Both the position numbers and the translations under genes were made by a program. From positions 1 through 64,000 of the forward strand of contig NZ_AUFC01000016.1 of the NCBI RefSeq assembly GCF_000426305.1: a stretch of 64,000 bases of DNA. Reading direction: 5' to 3'. Below, in pieces: positions 44,080 to 54,266 of the stretch. The notes beneath the pieces are model-generated. The model saw only the letters and a program-made list of their open reading frames with translations. It was not told where the DNA came from and ran no database searches. Each line of letters starts with the position of its first letter. Positions within the stretch are counted from its first letter, which is position 1. The stretch is from Anaerovorax odorimutans DSM 5092. GTDB lineage: Bacteria; Bacillota; Clostridia; Peptostreptococcales; Anaerovoracaceae.

Positions 44080-46775
44080 ATTTTTTTCTCAACTAAAGCT
44101 AATCTGTCGATAACTTTATTAAGCATATCTTCATATTTCGCTTGTTTTTCTCTTTCTTCCGCAATTACTTTTTCAGGCGCTTTTTTAACAAATCCTTCAT
44201 TTGAAAGTTTTCCTTTAACTCTTGCTACTTCTCCATCTAATCTTTTCTTTTCTTTCTTTAGTCTTTCGTATTCCGCCTTGTAATCCAGTAACTCATCTAA
44301 TGGAATAAATATTTCTATACCACCCATAACTGCGGACATAACCTCTTCAGGTATTTCACTTTTATTCGAAGTAAATTTAATCTCGGTAATATTAGCCAGT
44401 CCCTTAATGTACCTTTCGCCGGCTTTTATATTTTCTAAATCACTTCCCTGTGAAAGGATTACTGCACTTAATTTTTTAGAAGGAGCAGCTTCAGCTTCTG
44501 ACCTTATATTACGTATATTTCTTATTGCTTCCATTGCCATTTCCAGCTTCTTTACTTCCAGTGGAAATTCCAGCTTCTCATCATATAAAGGCCAGCTTTC
44601 TTTTATTAAAAAGCCTTTTGGATTTTCTGAAGTATTTTTATTAGCCTTTGGTAAAAAGCTCCATATTTCTTCTGTAATAAAAGGCATAAACGGATGCAAT
44701 AATTTTAGCATGTCTTTTAGACATCTTACAAGAACATATCTTGCAACTTTCTTATCTTCTTCATCATCACCGTAAAGGCGTCCCTTAACAAGTTCAATAT
44801 ACCAATCACAATACTCATTCCAGATCAGTTCATAAACCTTTTGGGCTGCTAAAGAGAGTTCAAATTTTTCCATATTTGAAGTTACATATTTTACTGCTTC
44901 ATTTACTTTGGAAATAATCCATTTATCTTCATCTTTTAAAGCGATATTTTCTATTTCTTTATCATCATTTGCCATACTTTTGAAATTGCCTTCTTCATCT
45001 TGAAGATTCATAATAACAAATCTTGAAGCATTCCAAAGCTTATTGGCAAAATTTCTGCTGGATTCTAACTTATCAGTTTTGAATCTCATATCATTTCCCG
45101 GTGTAATACCAGTCATTAACATAAATCTTAATGCATCAGCTCCAAATTGATCTATTACTTCAAGAGGATCTATGCCATTTCCCAAAGATTTACTCATTTT
45201 TCGGCCTTCTGCATCTCTTACAAGGCCATGAACGTATACATATTTAAACGGAACTTCTCCCATTACTTCAAGTCCCGAAAATACCATTCTTACAACCCAG
45301 AAGAAAATAATATCATATCCTGTAACAAGTACATCTGTAGGATAAAAATACTTTAAATCTTCTGTTTCTTCCGGCCATCCCAGTGTGGAAAAAGGCCATA
45401 ACGCAGAGCTAAACCAAGTATCCAGTACATCTTCATCTTGTTTAAGGTTTGTACTGCCGCATTTTGTACATTTAGCAGGTTCCTTAGCAGATACAATAAT
45501 TTCACCACAGTCTTGACAATAATATGCAGGTATTCTATGTCCCCACCAAAGCTGTCTGGAGATACACCAATCTCTAATATTTTCAAGCCAATGAAGATAG
45601 ATTTTTTCAAATCTCTTTGGTACATGAGATAAATCCCCTGATTTTACTGCTTCAATAGCAGGAGCAGCTAACTCATCCATTTTAACAAACCACTGATCTG
45701 AAAGCATCGGTTCAATTACAGTATTGCAGCGATAACACCCTCCCACAGGAATTACTTTTTCTTCAGTTTTAATAAGATATCCTGCTTCATCAAGATCCTT
45801 AACCCATTCTTTTCTGCACTGATAACGATCCATTCCTTCATATTTTCCTGCCATAGAATTCATAGTTGCATCGTCATTAATACAAGATGGCTTTTCTAAA
45901 TTGTGCCTTTCTCCCACTTCAAAGTCATTAGGATCATGGGCAGGAGTAATTTTTACAGCACCAGTACCCTTTTCAGGATCAGGATATAAATCTGCTATTA
46001 CAGGTATTTCTCTTCCTACAAGCGGTAAAATTACAGTCTTTCCTACTAAATCTTTATATCTTTCATCTTCCGGATGAACAGCAATCGCCGTATCAGCAAA
46101 CATTGTTTCCGGTCTTGATGTTGCAACTACTATTCCTTCACTTCCGTCAGCACCGGGATATCTGAAATACCAATATTGCCCATTCTTATCTTCATGTTCA
46201 ACTTCTGCATCAGATAATGAAGTTCCGCAGCTTGGACACCAATTAATTAATCTGTTTCCTCTATATATTAATCCTTTTTCATATAATTTGACAAACAGCT
46301 CTTTAACTGCTTTGTTACAGCCTTCGTCCATAGTGAAACGTTCTCTGTCCCAGTCACAGGAATTTCCAAGTTTTCTTACTTGCTTAGTTATTTTACTGCC
46401 ATAAACATTTTTCCACTCCCAGGCTCTCTTTAAGAATTCATCTCTGCCTAATTCTTCTTTTGTCTTTCCTTCTTCTTCTCTTATTTTGTCAGCAACCTTT
46501 ACTTCTGTTGCAATACTAGCATGATCACTTCCAGGTAACCATAATGCACAGTAACCCTGCATCCTCTTCCATCTTGTTAGTACATCCTGAAGTGTTTGAT
46601 CAAGTGCATGTCCCATATGAAGCTGACCAGTTATATTAGGAGGCGGCATTACAATAGTAAATGGTTTTTTATTTTCATCACGAACAGCCTTAAATGCGCC
46701 GCTTTCTTCCCAATCTTTATATATTCTATCTTCAAATTCTTTTGGATTATATGTTTTTGCTAAATTCTTCTCCAT
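44076..46775 (-). CDS. valS: Valyl-tRNA synthetase
   Basis: 899 residues. HIGH signature in [19 protein letters not shown] in [11 protein letters not shown], the editing domain ([32 protein letters not shown]), two zinc-type Cys clusters ([17 protein letters not shown]...CTKCGST), and a C-terminal coiled coil. It charges tRNA-Val. A T-box leader lies upstream at 46979-47215. Confidence 0.97.
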   Translation of the reverse strand: MEKNLAKTYNPKEFEDRIYKDWEESGAFKAVRDENKKPFTIVMPPPNITGQLHMGHALDQTLQDVLTRWKRMQGYCALWLPGSDHASIATEVKVADKIREEEGKTKEELGRDEFLKRAWEWKNVYGSKITKQVRKLGNSCDWDRERFTMDEGCNKAVKELFVKLYEKGLIYRGNRLINWCPSCGTSLSDAEVEHEDKNGQYWYFRYPGADGSEGIVVATSRPETMFADTAIAVHPEDERYKDLVGKTVILPLVGREIPVIADLYPDPEKGTGAVKITPAHDPNDFEVGERHNLEKPSCINDDATMNSMAGKYEGMDRYQCRKEWVKDLDEAGYLIKTEEKVIPVGGCYRCNTVIEPMLSDQWFVKMDELAAPAIEAVKSGDLSHVPKRFEKIYLHWLENIRDWCISRQLWWGHRIPAYYCQDCGEIIVSAKEPAKCTKCGSTNLKQDEDVLDTWFSSALWPFSTLGWPEETEDLKYFYPTDVLVTGYDIIFFWVVRMVFSGLEVMGEVPFKYVYVHGLVRDAEGRKMSKSLGNGIDPLEVIDQFGADALRFMLMTGITPGNDMRFKTDKLESSRNFANKLWNASRFVIMNLQDEEGNFKSMANDDKEIENIALKDEDKWIISKVNEAVKYVTSNMEKFELSLAAQKVYELIWNEYCDWYIELVKGRLYGDDEEDKKVARYVLVRCLKDMLKLLHPFMPFITEEIWSFLPKANKNTSENPKGFLIKESWPLYDEKLEFPLEVKKLEMAMEAIRNIRNIRSEAEAAPSKKLSAVILSQGSDLENIKAGERYIKGLANITEIKFTSNKSEIPEEVMSAVMGGIEIFIPLDELLDYKAEYERLKKEKKRLDGEVARVKGKLSNEGFVKKAPEKVIAEEREKQAKYEDMLNKVIDRLALVEKKI

Positions 46776-46924
46776 TACATTTCTCCTATCTAAATTATTA
46801 TGGACTATATCCCTTTAGCTGCTTTAATTATATATGTAATTATTTATATTACTTTTGTCTTTCATATCTATATTTTATATATTTCTTATTTTTTTGTTAT
46901 ATTATAATGTAAGAACTTAAATTG

Positions 46925-46964
46925 AAAAAATTAAGAATTCAGCCCTGAATTCTATTAATTTTTT
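46925..46964 (-). terminator. Second hairpin/terminator between the T-box and valS
   Basis: AAAAAATTAA-GAATTCAG (46925-46942) pairs with CTGAATTC-TTAATTTTTT (46945-46964) apart from a 2-base bulge. On the minus strand the stem ends in TTTTTT. It is independent of the T-box terminator 20 bases upstream. A TATAAT-like -10 (minus strand, near 46905) follows. Confidence 0.6.
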
Positions 46965-46978
46965 GGTATTCCTGGTAA

Positions 46979-47215
46979 TAAAAAACCGCCCTATTAAGTT
47001 TTATCCTAAAAGGACGGAATTGATCCGTGGTACCACCTTTTTTCCCATAATTTTATAAAGTATTTTAAAACTTTTATTAAAATTATGAGCACTTATTTTA
47101 TAAAAGCTCATAAGCAACATTCTCAAGATGCTACCCTTTGGAATTTTACAGCCAAGAATTCCATTCTCTTTTAAGGACCGTCCTGATACTCCTCTTCGTC
47201 AACGCTTGTCTCTAT
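46979..47215 (-). ncRNA. T-box leader of valS
   Basis: On the minus strand the conserved T-box GGTGGTACCACGGA lies at 47037-47024. The terminator follows: CCGTCCT pairs with AGGGCGG, then six T. The antiterminator forms when uncharged tRNA binds. Stem I starts near 47210 with the GACGAAGAGGAGTA type sequence. A GTA (Val) triplet followed by G at 47134-47132 is a candidate specifier, but this assignment is tentative. It should raise valS-folC expression when charged tRNA-Val is scarce. Confidence 0.9.
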
Positions 47216-47320
47216 TTAATTAAAAAAATTTAGGCTATAAAATAAATTGATCCTTCTAAGTGGATTCTTTCGCCTACTTCATTAATTTTACAACATTCTG
47301 TAATTTTGTCAAGGATTTTA

Positions 47321-47479
47321 TTATCTATCCATAGGTTTTGCCTTTTCATGTCCATTTTTAGCTTTTCCTTGTATTTCAGGAACGGGATTTTCATCGTTTT
47401 TAGGTATATGTGTTTTATGATTACTCTCCGTTCCATGTGGATCTTTCGGATCCGGCCTTCTCATACCTGCTTTTGCCAT
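47321..47479 (-). CDS. Small hydrophilic protein (52 residues), possibly spore-related
   Basis: ATG 47479 follows TAGGAGATAATATT and encodes MAKAGMRRPDPKDPHGTESN... rich in Lys, Pro, Asn and Gly, with no hydrophobic core (PKNDENPVPEIQGKAKNGHEK). It is too short and biased for routine gene calling. Composition resembles small spore or DNA-associated proteins, but the family is not certain. It is preceded by a similar 44-residue ORF 12 bases upstream, so the two form a unit. Confidence 0.6.
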   Translation of the reverse strand: MAKAGMRRPDPKDPHGTESNHKTHIPKNDENPVPEIQGKAKNGHEKAKPMDR

Positions 47480-47490
47480 AATATTATCTC

Positions 47491-47625
47491 CTATACATCA
47501 TTATTCTTTATTGAATGTTTCTTCGCATTTTTATTTTGGTTTTGATTTTCACGAGTAAGTGGTGTTTGACCATTTGCTTTTTCAATACGTGCTTGTTTAT
47601 TATCAGGCTGACTGTCTTTTGCCAT
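47491..47625 (-). CDS. Small hydrophilic protein (44 residues), possibly spore-related
   Basis: ATG 47625 has a strong ribosome-binding site (AAGGAGGATTAAAAT). It encodes MAKDSQPDNKQARIEKANGQ then TPLTRENQNQNKNAKKHSIK..., strongly polar and Asn/Lys-rich, as in small acid-soluble-like spore proteins. It heads the two-gene unit with the ORF at 47321-47479. No family is confirmed. Confidence 0.6.
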   Translation of the reverse strand: MAKDSQPDNKQARIEKANGQTPLTRENQNQNKNAKKHSIKNNDV

Positions 47626-47764
47626 ATTTTAATCCTCCTTATAAATTATTTATACCATTATTATTTCTCTTTTATAAATGTAATATTCCTCCGTATATTT
47701 CATTTTTAATCTATTATTTTTATGCAGAAAATTTTATTTTACTTTATATCTATGAGTAAAATGC

Positions 47765-47780
47765 GCACACTTTTGTGTGC
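47765..47780. promoter_or_regulatory. Possible upstream activator site 1 for the sigma-54 promoter
   Basis: GCACAC-TTTT-GTGTGC is a perfect inverted repeat about 190 bases before the sigma-54 promoter, a normal distance for an NtrC-type enhancer. Confidence 0.4.
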
Positions 47781-47911
47781 CATGAGCGCCCAGTTGTGAC
47801 GTAAACGCCCGTTTTTATCAATTAAATTAAAGAAATTATCATGTCACTGTAATAGTGTTTAAATATTTTTTCTGAATAATATAAAAAATTAAACATTGTA
47901 AAATCAACAAG

Positions 47912-47931
47912 ATAAGACGTTATCGTCTTAT
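47912..47931. promoter_or_regulatory. Possible upstream activator site 2 (20-bp palindrome)
   Basis: ATAAGACG-TTAT-CGTCTTAT is a perfect inverted repeat 35 bases upstream of the sigma-54 -24 element. It is the best candidate binding site for the NtrC-type regulator encoded downstream. Confidence 0.5.
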
Positions 47932-47965
47932 TAATATTTCATTTTTGTTTATTTTTTAACAAATT

Positions 47966-47981
47966 TGGCACGGCAATTGCT
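47966..47981 (+). promoter_or_regulatory. Sigma-54 promoter of the permease gene
   Basis: TGGCACGGCAATTGCT matches TGGCAC-N5-TTGCW exactly, with GG and GC separated by 10 bases. Transcription would start near 47992, which rules out a GTG there as the start codon and supports ATG 48046. Confidence 0.88.
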
Positions 47982-48045
47982 TTATATATAGGTGAAAATT
48001 GAATCATTTAATTTATTATTAAGAAAAAAGAAAGAAGGATTAATT

Positions 48046-49497
48046 ATGAAAGAGTATATGCCTTATGGCGAAGAAACCCCTTTTTTTAAAGCGGGACCAT
48101 TTAAGATTCGTCTGCCATTTATTCACTACCGTTTTGAAATAGCAGACTTTATTCAAGGGCTTTTAATGTGTGCAGTCTGTCTTGGTGCAATACCGCTGTT
48201 ACAAGATACATTGAATATGCCTTTTGAAATTGCACTTTCAATCGTTATTCTAAATGGATTCCTTTATACTTGGCATACCTTCCTTGGAGATCCGGTAATT
48301 CCGGGATGGATTACTCCTGCTATACCGCTTCTTGTTGCATATTGTTTAACATTTCCAGAGGGTCATGCAAGAATGCAGGGATTGGTGGCATTTGAAATTA
48401 CTCTGGGAATATTCGCTATTATTTTAGGATTGACAGGAATTGCAGGAAAGATTATCAGCTTAGTTCCTCCTGCAATAAAATCAGGAATTATTCTTGGAGC
48501 CGGTGTATCAGCTATTTATATGATATTTACAAAAGGCGGAAAATTTGAAGTAATGCCTTACACTACTGCAATTTGTTTAATAGTTGCATTTTATCTGCTC
48601 TTCTCTAATGGCTTTAAAAGATTAAGTACTAAAAACAAATTTTTTGAAATAATTGCTAATCTTGGTATACTCCCTGCTGTACTTATTGCTGTAATAGTTG
48701 CTCCAATAGTAGGAGAAAGCGGACTTCCAAATATTGAATTTGGCTTTTCTCATCCTGATTTTGTTGGTCTTTGGACTGACTGGGTACCATGGGGTGCGGT
48801 AGGCTGGCCTTCACCTCTTATGTTCCTACAAGCTATACCAACAGTTCTTGCTATTTATATTGTATTGTTTGGTGATGTTGTACAAAGTAAAGCTCTTGTT
48901 CACGATGCTGATGTAACAAGAGATGATGAAAAGATTGACTATAATCCAAACCGTGCTCACATTATTTTCGGTATCAGAAACACTATCATGGGTATTATAG
49001 GTCCCGATGTTACAATGTGCGGTCCATTATGGGCTGCGATGCAGGTTGTTGTATGTGAACGTTACAAAAAAGGTAGAAAAAGTATGCAATCTTTATTTGG
49101 TGGTGCAGCTTCTTTCAGATTCGGAACATTTGCCGGATATTGGATGCTTCCAATTGTAACTTTAGTAACACCGATTTTGTCTGTCGCTCTTGCATTAACA
49201 ATGATTGTTCAAGGATTTGTAAGCGTAAGAATAGGAGTTCAACAAGCTACAAGCTTTAAAGATTTAGGTATAGCAGGCGTTATAGCAGGTGTACTTTTAT
49301 CAAAAGGCTCAGCATGGGGTCTTGCAGTAGGTATCTTTGCTTGTCTTCTTTGCTATGGTAAAGATTTCTTTAAGGGAGATACAACTTTTGGACACCTTTG
49401 GTCTGGAGAAGTTGAAGCAATGACCATGGAAGATACAAGTCTTATGGATGAAGACAATAATGATTCTTACGAAAAAGAATTAGCTGAATCTGTATAG
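48046..49497 (+). CDS. NCS2-like permease under sigma-54 control
   Basis: 483 residues from ATG 48046 (MKEYMPYGEETPFFKAGPFK, ribosome-binding site AGAAGGAT), with about 12-14 membrane segments. It has the fold-type features of nucleobase/xanthine-like permeases (GWITPAIPLLVAYCL, IVGESGLPNIEFGF, GPDVTMCGPLWAAMQVV). The substrate cannot be read from the sequence. It is preceded by a sigma-54 promoter and followed by a convergent pair encoding a sigma-54 activator and a kinase, which probably sense the substrate and turn this gene on. Confidence 0.75.
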   Translation: MKEYMPYGEETPFFKAGPFKIRLPFIHYRFEIADFIQGLLMCAVCLGAIPLLQDTLNMPFEIALSIVILNGFLYTWHTFLGDPVIPGWITPAIPLLVAYCLTFPEGHARMQGLVAFEITLGIFAIILGLTGIAGKIISLVPPAIKSGIILGAGVSAIYMIFTKGGKFEVMPYTTAICLIVAFYLLFSNGFKRLSTKNKFFEIIANLGILPAVLIAVIVAPIVGESGLPNIEFGFSHPDFVGLWTDWVPWGAVGWPSPLMFLQAIPTVLAIYIVLFGDVVQSKALVHDADVTRDDEKIDYNPNRAHIIFGIRNTIMGIIGPDVTMCGPLWAAMQVVVCERYKKGRKSMQSLFGGAASFRFGTFAGYWMLPIVTLVTPILSVALALTMIVQGFVSVRIGVQQATSFKDLGIAGVIAGVLLSKGSAWGLAVGIFACLLCYGKDFFKGDTTFGHLWSGEVEAMTMEDTSLMDEDNNDSYEKELAESV

Positions 49498-49530
49498 AAT
49501 TTAAATAATTACCTCCTCAACAAACTAACA

Positions 49531-49565
49531 AAAAACAGTGCTGATTTCAATTAGCACTGTTTTTT
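49531..49565. terminator. Bidirectional terminator between permease and regulator genes
   Basis: AAAAACAGTGCT (49531-49542) pairs perfectly with AGCACTGTTTTT (49553-49564). T-runs stand on both strands. It serves the convergent permease and sigma-54 regulator genes. Confidence 0.85.
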
Positions 49566-49615
49566 ATTTCTCTTAAAAATGTTATACATTTCGTGTTATA
49601 CCTTAGATTTTATAA

Positions 49616-50974
49616 TTAATCAATCATTTCATATTTTTGAAGCTTTCTGTGAAGAGATCTTCTGCTTATGCCTAATGCCAAGGCTGCCTTTGTTTTATTT
49701 CCGTTACATTCTTGCAGCGCTTTTTGTATTACTTCTTTCTCCTTTGTATCAATTGCTGTATTTAATAATGGTTCCCCATCATCAAAATCAACATAGTTTT
49801 TGTCACTTTCGCGTATTTCAACAGGTAAGCAATCAATATTAATCCTTGATCCTGAAGATATAACTACACAGCGTTCTATTATATTTTCTAATTCCCTAAT
49901 ATTGCCCGGCCAATTATATCTCTTTAAACATTCCAATGCATCATTATCCATTATCTTAGGTTTATTAATACCTGAAATATTTGCTGAACTTTCAAGAAAA
50001 TAATTGATTAAATCTTCAATATCTTCATGACGTTCCCTTAAAGGAGGAAGATGAATAGGAACAACATTAAGTCTATAATATAAATCTTCTCTAAAATTCC
50101 CCTTTTTTACTTCTTTTAACAGATTTTTATTTGTTGCAGCTATAATGCGTACATCCGTTACAATACTTTTTAAACCTCCAAGCCTTTCAAAGGATTTTTC
50201 CTGAAGTACTCTTAATAATTTAACTTGCAGTGAAGGAGATATATCTCCAATTTCGTCAAGAAAAATAGTGCCTGTATCGGCAAATTCAAATCGGCCAGGC
50301 TTTGAGGATACTGCTCCGGTAAAAGCACCCTTTTCATATCCAAAAAGCTCACTTTCCAATAAATTATCCGGTATTGCACCGCAATTTACCTTTATAAGGG
50401 GATTATCACATCGAGAACTCCAACGATGAATAGCAGAGGAAATAACCTCTTTACCCGTTCCTGTTTCACCTGTAAGAAGAACTGTTGCACTGGTACCTGC
50501 AACCTGCTTAGCCATTTTTAAAATTTTCTGCATTTTAGGACTTTTACTTTTTTCTTTGAATCCTTCACGAGAATTGTTTTGGTTTGATAAGTAATTATAT
50601 CCATGATGACCTGAAATAGTAAGCTTTTTAACAGCTGTAAGGATTTCTGAAAAGTCAAAGGGTTTTGTGACATAATCCTGAGCACCACTTTTTAAGGCAT
50701 CAATTGCTGTTTCAGTGGTAGCAAAGGCTGTTATGAGTATAAAACCAACATCAGGTTCAATTTCTTTAACCTTATGTAAAAATTCAATACCATTCATTTT
50801 CGGCATTTTTATATCACTTATAATAATGTCAATGTTAGTTGTCTGAAATAATTCTAAACCTTCCATACCATCACAGGCAGTATATACGCGATACCCTTCC
50901 TTAGAAAGGATTTTACTTAACAGCTGTCGTACATTTAACTCATCATCAACAACCAGTATATTTGTTTGTTCCAT
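49616..50974 (-). CDS. Sigma-54-dependent response regulator (NtrC/AtoC type)
   Basis: 452 residues: receiver domain (phospho-acceptor in DIIISDIKMPKMNG, Lys in YVTKPFD), AAA+ domain with Walker A GETGTGKEVI, the sigma-54 contact loop GAFTGA, and DLYYRLNVVPIHLPPLRER. A Fis-type HTH follows (GNKTKAALALGISRRSLHRK). It should oligomerise when phosphorylated and open the sigma-54 promoter at 47966. Encoded 3 bases after its kinase gene. Confidence 0.95.
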   Translation of the reverse strand: MEQTNILVVDDELNVRQLLSKILSKEGYRVYTACDGMEGLELFQTTNIDIIISDIKMPKMNGIEFLHKVKEIEPDVGFILITAFATTETAIDALKSGAQDYVTKPFDFSEILTAVKKLTISGHHGYNYLSNQNNSREGFKEKSKSPKMQKILKMAKQVAGTSATVLLTGETGTGKEVISSAIHRWSSRCDNPLIKVNCGAIPDNLLESELFGYEKGAFTGAVSSKPGRFEFADTGTIFLDEIGDISPSLQVKLLRVLQEKSFERLGGLKSIVTDVRIIAATNKNLLKEVKKGNFREDLYYRLNVVPIHLPPLRERHEDIEDLINYFLESSANISGINKPKIMDNDALECLKRYNWPGNIRELENIIERCVVISSGSRINIDCLPVEIRESDKNYVDFDDGEPLLNTAIDTKEKEVIQKALQECNGNKTKAALALGISRRSLHRKLQKYEMID

Positions 50975-50977
50975 TAA

Positions 50978-52801
50978 TTATTCCTCCTGCGCTTCCTTTG
51001 GATGGGTTGATTCAACAGCTTGCAGCAATATGGTGAATTTCGTCATTTCACCCACAACACTTTCCACCTCTAAAATACCCTTATGAGCTTCTACCATTCT
51101 GGACGAAATAGCTAATCCCATTCCAACTCCCGTATCTTTTGTGGTAAAGAATGGCTGAAATATTTTTTCTGACATTTCAATAGGAATTCCTATGCCATTA
51201 TCTCTGATTTCAAGATAAACCATTTTTCTCTGATAACTGTAACCTGTTCTTATATCAATAGTTCCCCCATCTGGCATAGCTTGAGTGGCATTAAGAATTA
51301 AATTTAAAATAACCGGTTCAAACAATTCTGCATCTAACATTACATGGGGAATATCCTTAAAAGTAGTATTTATTCTAATATTTTTAGGTAAATCTGTCTT
51401 AGTTAAATTAATTACATATGTTACAAGCTCTCTTAAATCAACCTCTTTAAGTTCAGGCATTTTTGGTCTTGCAAAGTTTAAAAATCTATCTAACATAAGT
51501 GTCAGTCTATCTGTTTCATGCATGATGATATCAAGTTCATCAAGATCCATACCTTTTTCAGATAATTCAAGATCTACAAGCTGAGCATATCCTCTTATAC
51601 TGGTAAGAGGATTCTTTATTTCATGTGCAAGACTTGCTGACATTTCTCCCAAGGATTCAAGATTCTTGGCACGATTTGTACTTTCCTCAAAACGTTCTAT
51701 ATCTTGAATTCTTCTAAAAACGCATACTGCACCGATAACTTCATTTTTTAAACCAAACTGAATATTAATGCTATATAAAATAGGAATTTTTACTCCTTCA
51801 ATATTATAAATTTCTGCAAGGGTTTTTAACTGTAAGCTTCCTTTTGCCAAACATCTTCTTAATGCCTCAATTATAGGCTTGATTTCCTTTGGTATAGGGT
51901 TTTTAATATCTAAACCAAGGACTTCCTCCGCCTTAAGTCCCATTAGCTCTTCTGCCACTTCATTAAATGTGGTAATCTCACCAATATTGTTAATACTGAT
52001 AATTCCACCTGGCAAATTATCATAAGCCTGTTCCACATATTCCATAATTTCCTGCATAGAAGCTGCCTCACCAGATTTTGCAAGAACCTGCCGCATAGTA
52101 GATTTTAAATTATTCAGCATAGTATTAAAGGACTGAGCAATATCAGAAAGTTCATCTTTATTTTTAGTTACAATTTCATGACTTATATCACCCTCTGCAA
52201 TTTGTGCAGCCGCAATAGATAAAGCTTTAATAGGGTTTGTAATGGAATAGGTAAGTTTCTTTGATATCTGCCATAATATGAATAAAAACAAAGTAATTAA
52301 AGTTATTACAATAGTTTTAATATTATTAATATTGCCAAAAGCCATTGGGAAGTTTTCTTCTGAGCATACAAACCAATCCTCAAGTCCGGAGATCTTGCTT
52401 AATGAACATAATCCAACGATATAATCTTGCCCGTTTTTATATATATATTGTTGTTGACTCTGTCCTCTGTAGTTTAAATTATAGGGTTTCTCTTCATCAT
52501 TATAACCTATGGTATCTCCTGATTTATTAATCAAAAATGTTAAATCTAATGCGTCTTCAGATAAACCACTGTTAGTTGAAATATAAGCATAACATTCTTC
52601 TGGAGATACTTTTTCACCAGAATCAAAGTTGGATTTAATAAGTTGTGAAAGTAAGATAGTTCGCTCTTCAAGTGCTGCTTCTTTCATATTTTTTCCAACA
52701 TTTTCGACCCCTGCTACAAGTATATAGCTTATTACTATCAGTAAACTTACTGCTAATGCAACAAGAAAAAACATGGTTCTTGTTTGAATAGATCTAAACA
52801 T
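50978..52801 (-). CDS. Sensor histidine kinase of the sigma-54 system
   Basis: 607 residues: membrane segment (about 9-32), extracytoplasmic sensor domain (about 33-165), second segment (about 167-185), HAMP, a PAS domain (about 262-370, LPGGIISINNIGEITTFNEV), HisKA with His in SLAHEIKNPLTSIRGYAQL, and HATPase (LILNATQAMPDGG, GVGMGLAIS). It presumably detects an external ligand and phosphorylates the NtrC-type partner. Confidence 0.93.
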   Translation of the reverse strand: MFRSIQTRTMFFLVALAVSLLIVISYILVAGVENVGKNMKEAALEERTILLSQLIKSNFDSGEKVSPEECYAYISTNSGLSEDALDLTFLINKSGDTIGYNDEEKPYNLNYRGQSQQQYIYKNGQDYIVGLCSLSKISGLEDWFVCSEENFPMAFGNINNIKTIVITLITLFLFILWQISKKLTYSITNPIKALSIAAAQIAEGDISHEIVTKNKDELSDIAQSFNTMLNNLKSTMRQVLAKSGEAASMQEIMEYVEQAYDNLPGGIISINNIGEITTFNEVAEELMGLKAEEVLGLDIKNPIPKEIKPIIEALRRCLAKGSLQLKTLAEIYNIEGVKIPILYSINIQFGLKNEVIGAVCVFRRIQDIERFEESTNRAKNLESLGEMSASLAHEIKNPLTSIRGYAQLVDLELSEKGMDLDELDIIMHETDRLTLMLDRFLNFARPKMPELKEVDLRELVTYVINLTKTDLPKNIRINTTFKDIPHVMLDAELFEPVILNLILNATQAMPDGGTIDIRTGYSYQRKMVYLEIRDNGIGIPIEMSEKIFQPFFTTKDTGVGMGLAISSRMVEAHKGILEVESVVGEMTKFTILLQAVESTHPKEAQEE

Positions 52802-52995
52802 ATTAAATACCTTTCTAATAAATGGTACTATTAATGATTAAACTGAAATAAGATAAAATATATTACATTGCTGTTAATTAGAGCAACGAATATATAGTAA
52901 TTAAGATATCAGTTTTACCTGGTTTATAATACTGTTAATTATAATATATTTACAGATAACATTCAGATATTTATATTATCTTACCTTAAAGCTAA

Positions 52996-54249
52996 TTAAC
53001 GACTGTTAATAATTGAAATAACTTCTTTTAAAGGTAATCCTAATTCTTTTGCAATTTTTACACAATCATCAAGCTCCGGTTTGAATTTATCTTTGCCATT
53101 CATCTTAGAAACTTTTGCTCTTATAGGGCCAAAGGATGTTGATATTATTCTAATATCTCTGTCTAATACCATTCTGTTTGTTTCATTAACCCTAATTCCT
53201 AGAGTTCCCGTTTCGGAAAAAATTATAGCTGATAACTTTTCTGAATCTTCTTTTTTGCATATTACACTAAGTATCACTCCCGGTCTATTTTTCTTCATGT
53301 GAATTGGTATAAAATAAACGTCTAATGCACCTGCATCCATAAGTTTATCAAAGACATAGCCGAGAACCTCAGACGAACAGTCATCTATATTTGTTTCCAT
53401 TATTAAGACTTTATCATCTTTAACATCTCCGTAATTACTTATTATATCTTTATCTCCATATCCAAGAACTACCCTAAGTGCATTTAATCTACCTGTTTCT
53501 GTTTTCCCGAAACCATATCCGACTTTTTCCACCTGCATTGGAGGCATTTTTCCGCAACTCTCTTTTAATGTTTTTAATATACCAAAGCCTGTAGGGGTAA
53601 CAAGTTCTGCCTGAACATCTTCCGTAATTACTGTTATTCCACTGTCTTTCATCATTTGAACTACTGCAGGTACAGGAATGGGTAATCTACCATGCTGACA
53701 ATCAACAAAACCCTGACCATCATGTACAGGCGAGCAGACTATTTCATCAACTCCAAGCATGTCAATACAAATGGCAGTCCCTACAATATCAACAATAGAA
53801 TCAACTGCGCCCACTTCATGAAAATGTACTTCACCTAAGCTTTTGCCATGAACCACTGCTTCTGCCTTGGCAATTTCTGTAAAAATTTCAATTGCTATTT
53901 TTTTTGAATTCTCAGAAATATCACTGCTGTTTATAATATGACTTATATCTGTTAAACTTCGTTCCCTGTTATTATGATGATGGTGGTGGTGATTATTATT
54001 TTGTTCATCGTTACTATGGTCATGATGATAATGTTCGCAATTTATGTCGCCATTTAAAACAACTTTTACATCTGTTCCTGAAATTGAAAATCTATTTACT
54101 TTTTTAATTTCAATCTCATATCCTCTTACTCCCAGCTTTTTTATTTCTTCTATTACCTTTTTTTCATCCAATCCTAAATCTACTAATGCAGCAATAGTCA
54201 TATCGCCGCTTATTCCTGCAAAGCAATCAAAGTACAAAATTTTTTCCAT
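52996..54249 (-). CDS. larC: Nickel pincer cofactor biosynthesis protein LarC
   Basis: 417 residues starting MEKILYFDCFAGISGDMTIA. A His-rich metal-binding loop lies at about 73-93 (HYHHDHSNDEQNN then six His). C-terminal domain MKKNRPGVILSV...TETGTLGIRV. It inserts nickel into the pincer nucleotide cofactor. It is a single ORF here, unlike the frameshifted larC1/larC2 of Lactobacillus plantarum. It closes the larE-larB-larC series. No larA is in the window. Confidence 0.94.
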   Translation of the reverse strand: MEKILYFDCFAGISGDMTIAALVDLGLDEKKVIEEIKKLGVRGYEIEIKKVNRFSISGTDVKVVLNGDINCEHYHHDHSNDEQNNNHHHHHHNNRERSLTDISHIINSSDISENSKKIAIEIFTEIAKAEAVVHGKSLGEVHFHEVGAVDSIVDIVGTAICIDMLGVDEIVCSPVHDGQGFVDCQHGRLPIPVPAVVQMMKDSGITVITEDVQAELVTPTGFGILKTLKESCGKMPPMQVEKVGYGFGKTETGRLNALRVVLGYGDKDIISNYGDVKDDKVLIMETNIDDCSSEVLGYVFDKLMDAGALDVYFIPIHMKKNRPGVILSVICKKEDSEKLSAIIFSETGTLGIRVNETNRMVLDRDIRIISTSFGPIRAKVSKMNGKDKFKPELDDCVKIAKELGLPLKEVISIINSR

Positions 54250-54266
54250 AATTATCCCCTCTTTTA

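Noticed and set aside
47230-47436. 68-residue minus-strand ORF
   Set aside because: It is out of frame with, and mostly inside, the better-supported 52-residue ORF at 47321-47479, and it has no good ribosome-binding site.
47992-48045. GTG start for the permease at 47992
   Set aside because: It coincides with the predicted sigma-54 transcription start, leaving no room for a ribosome-binding site; ATG 48046 has one.
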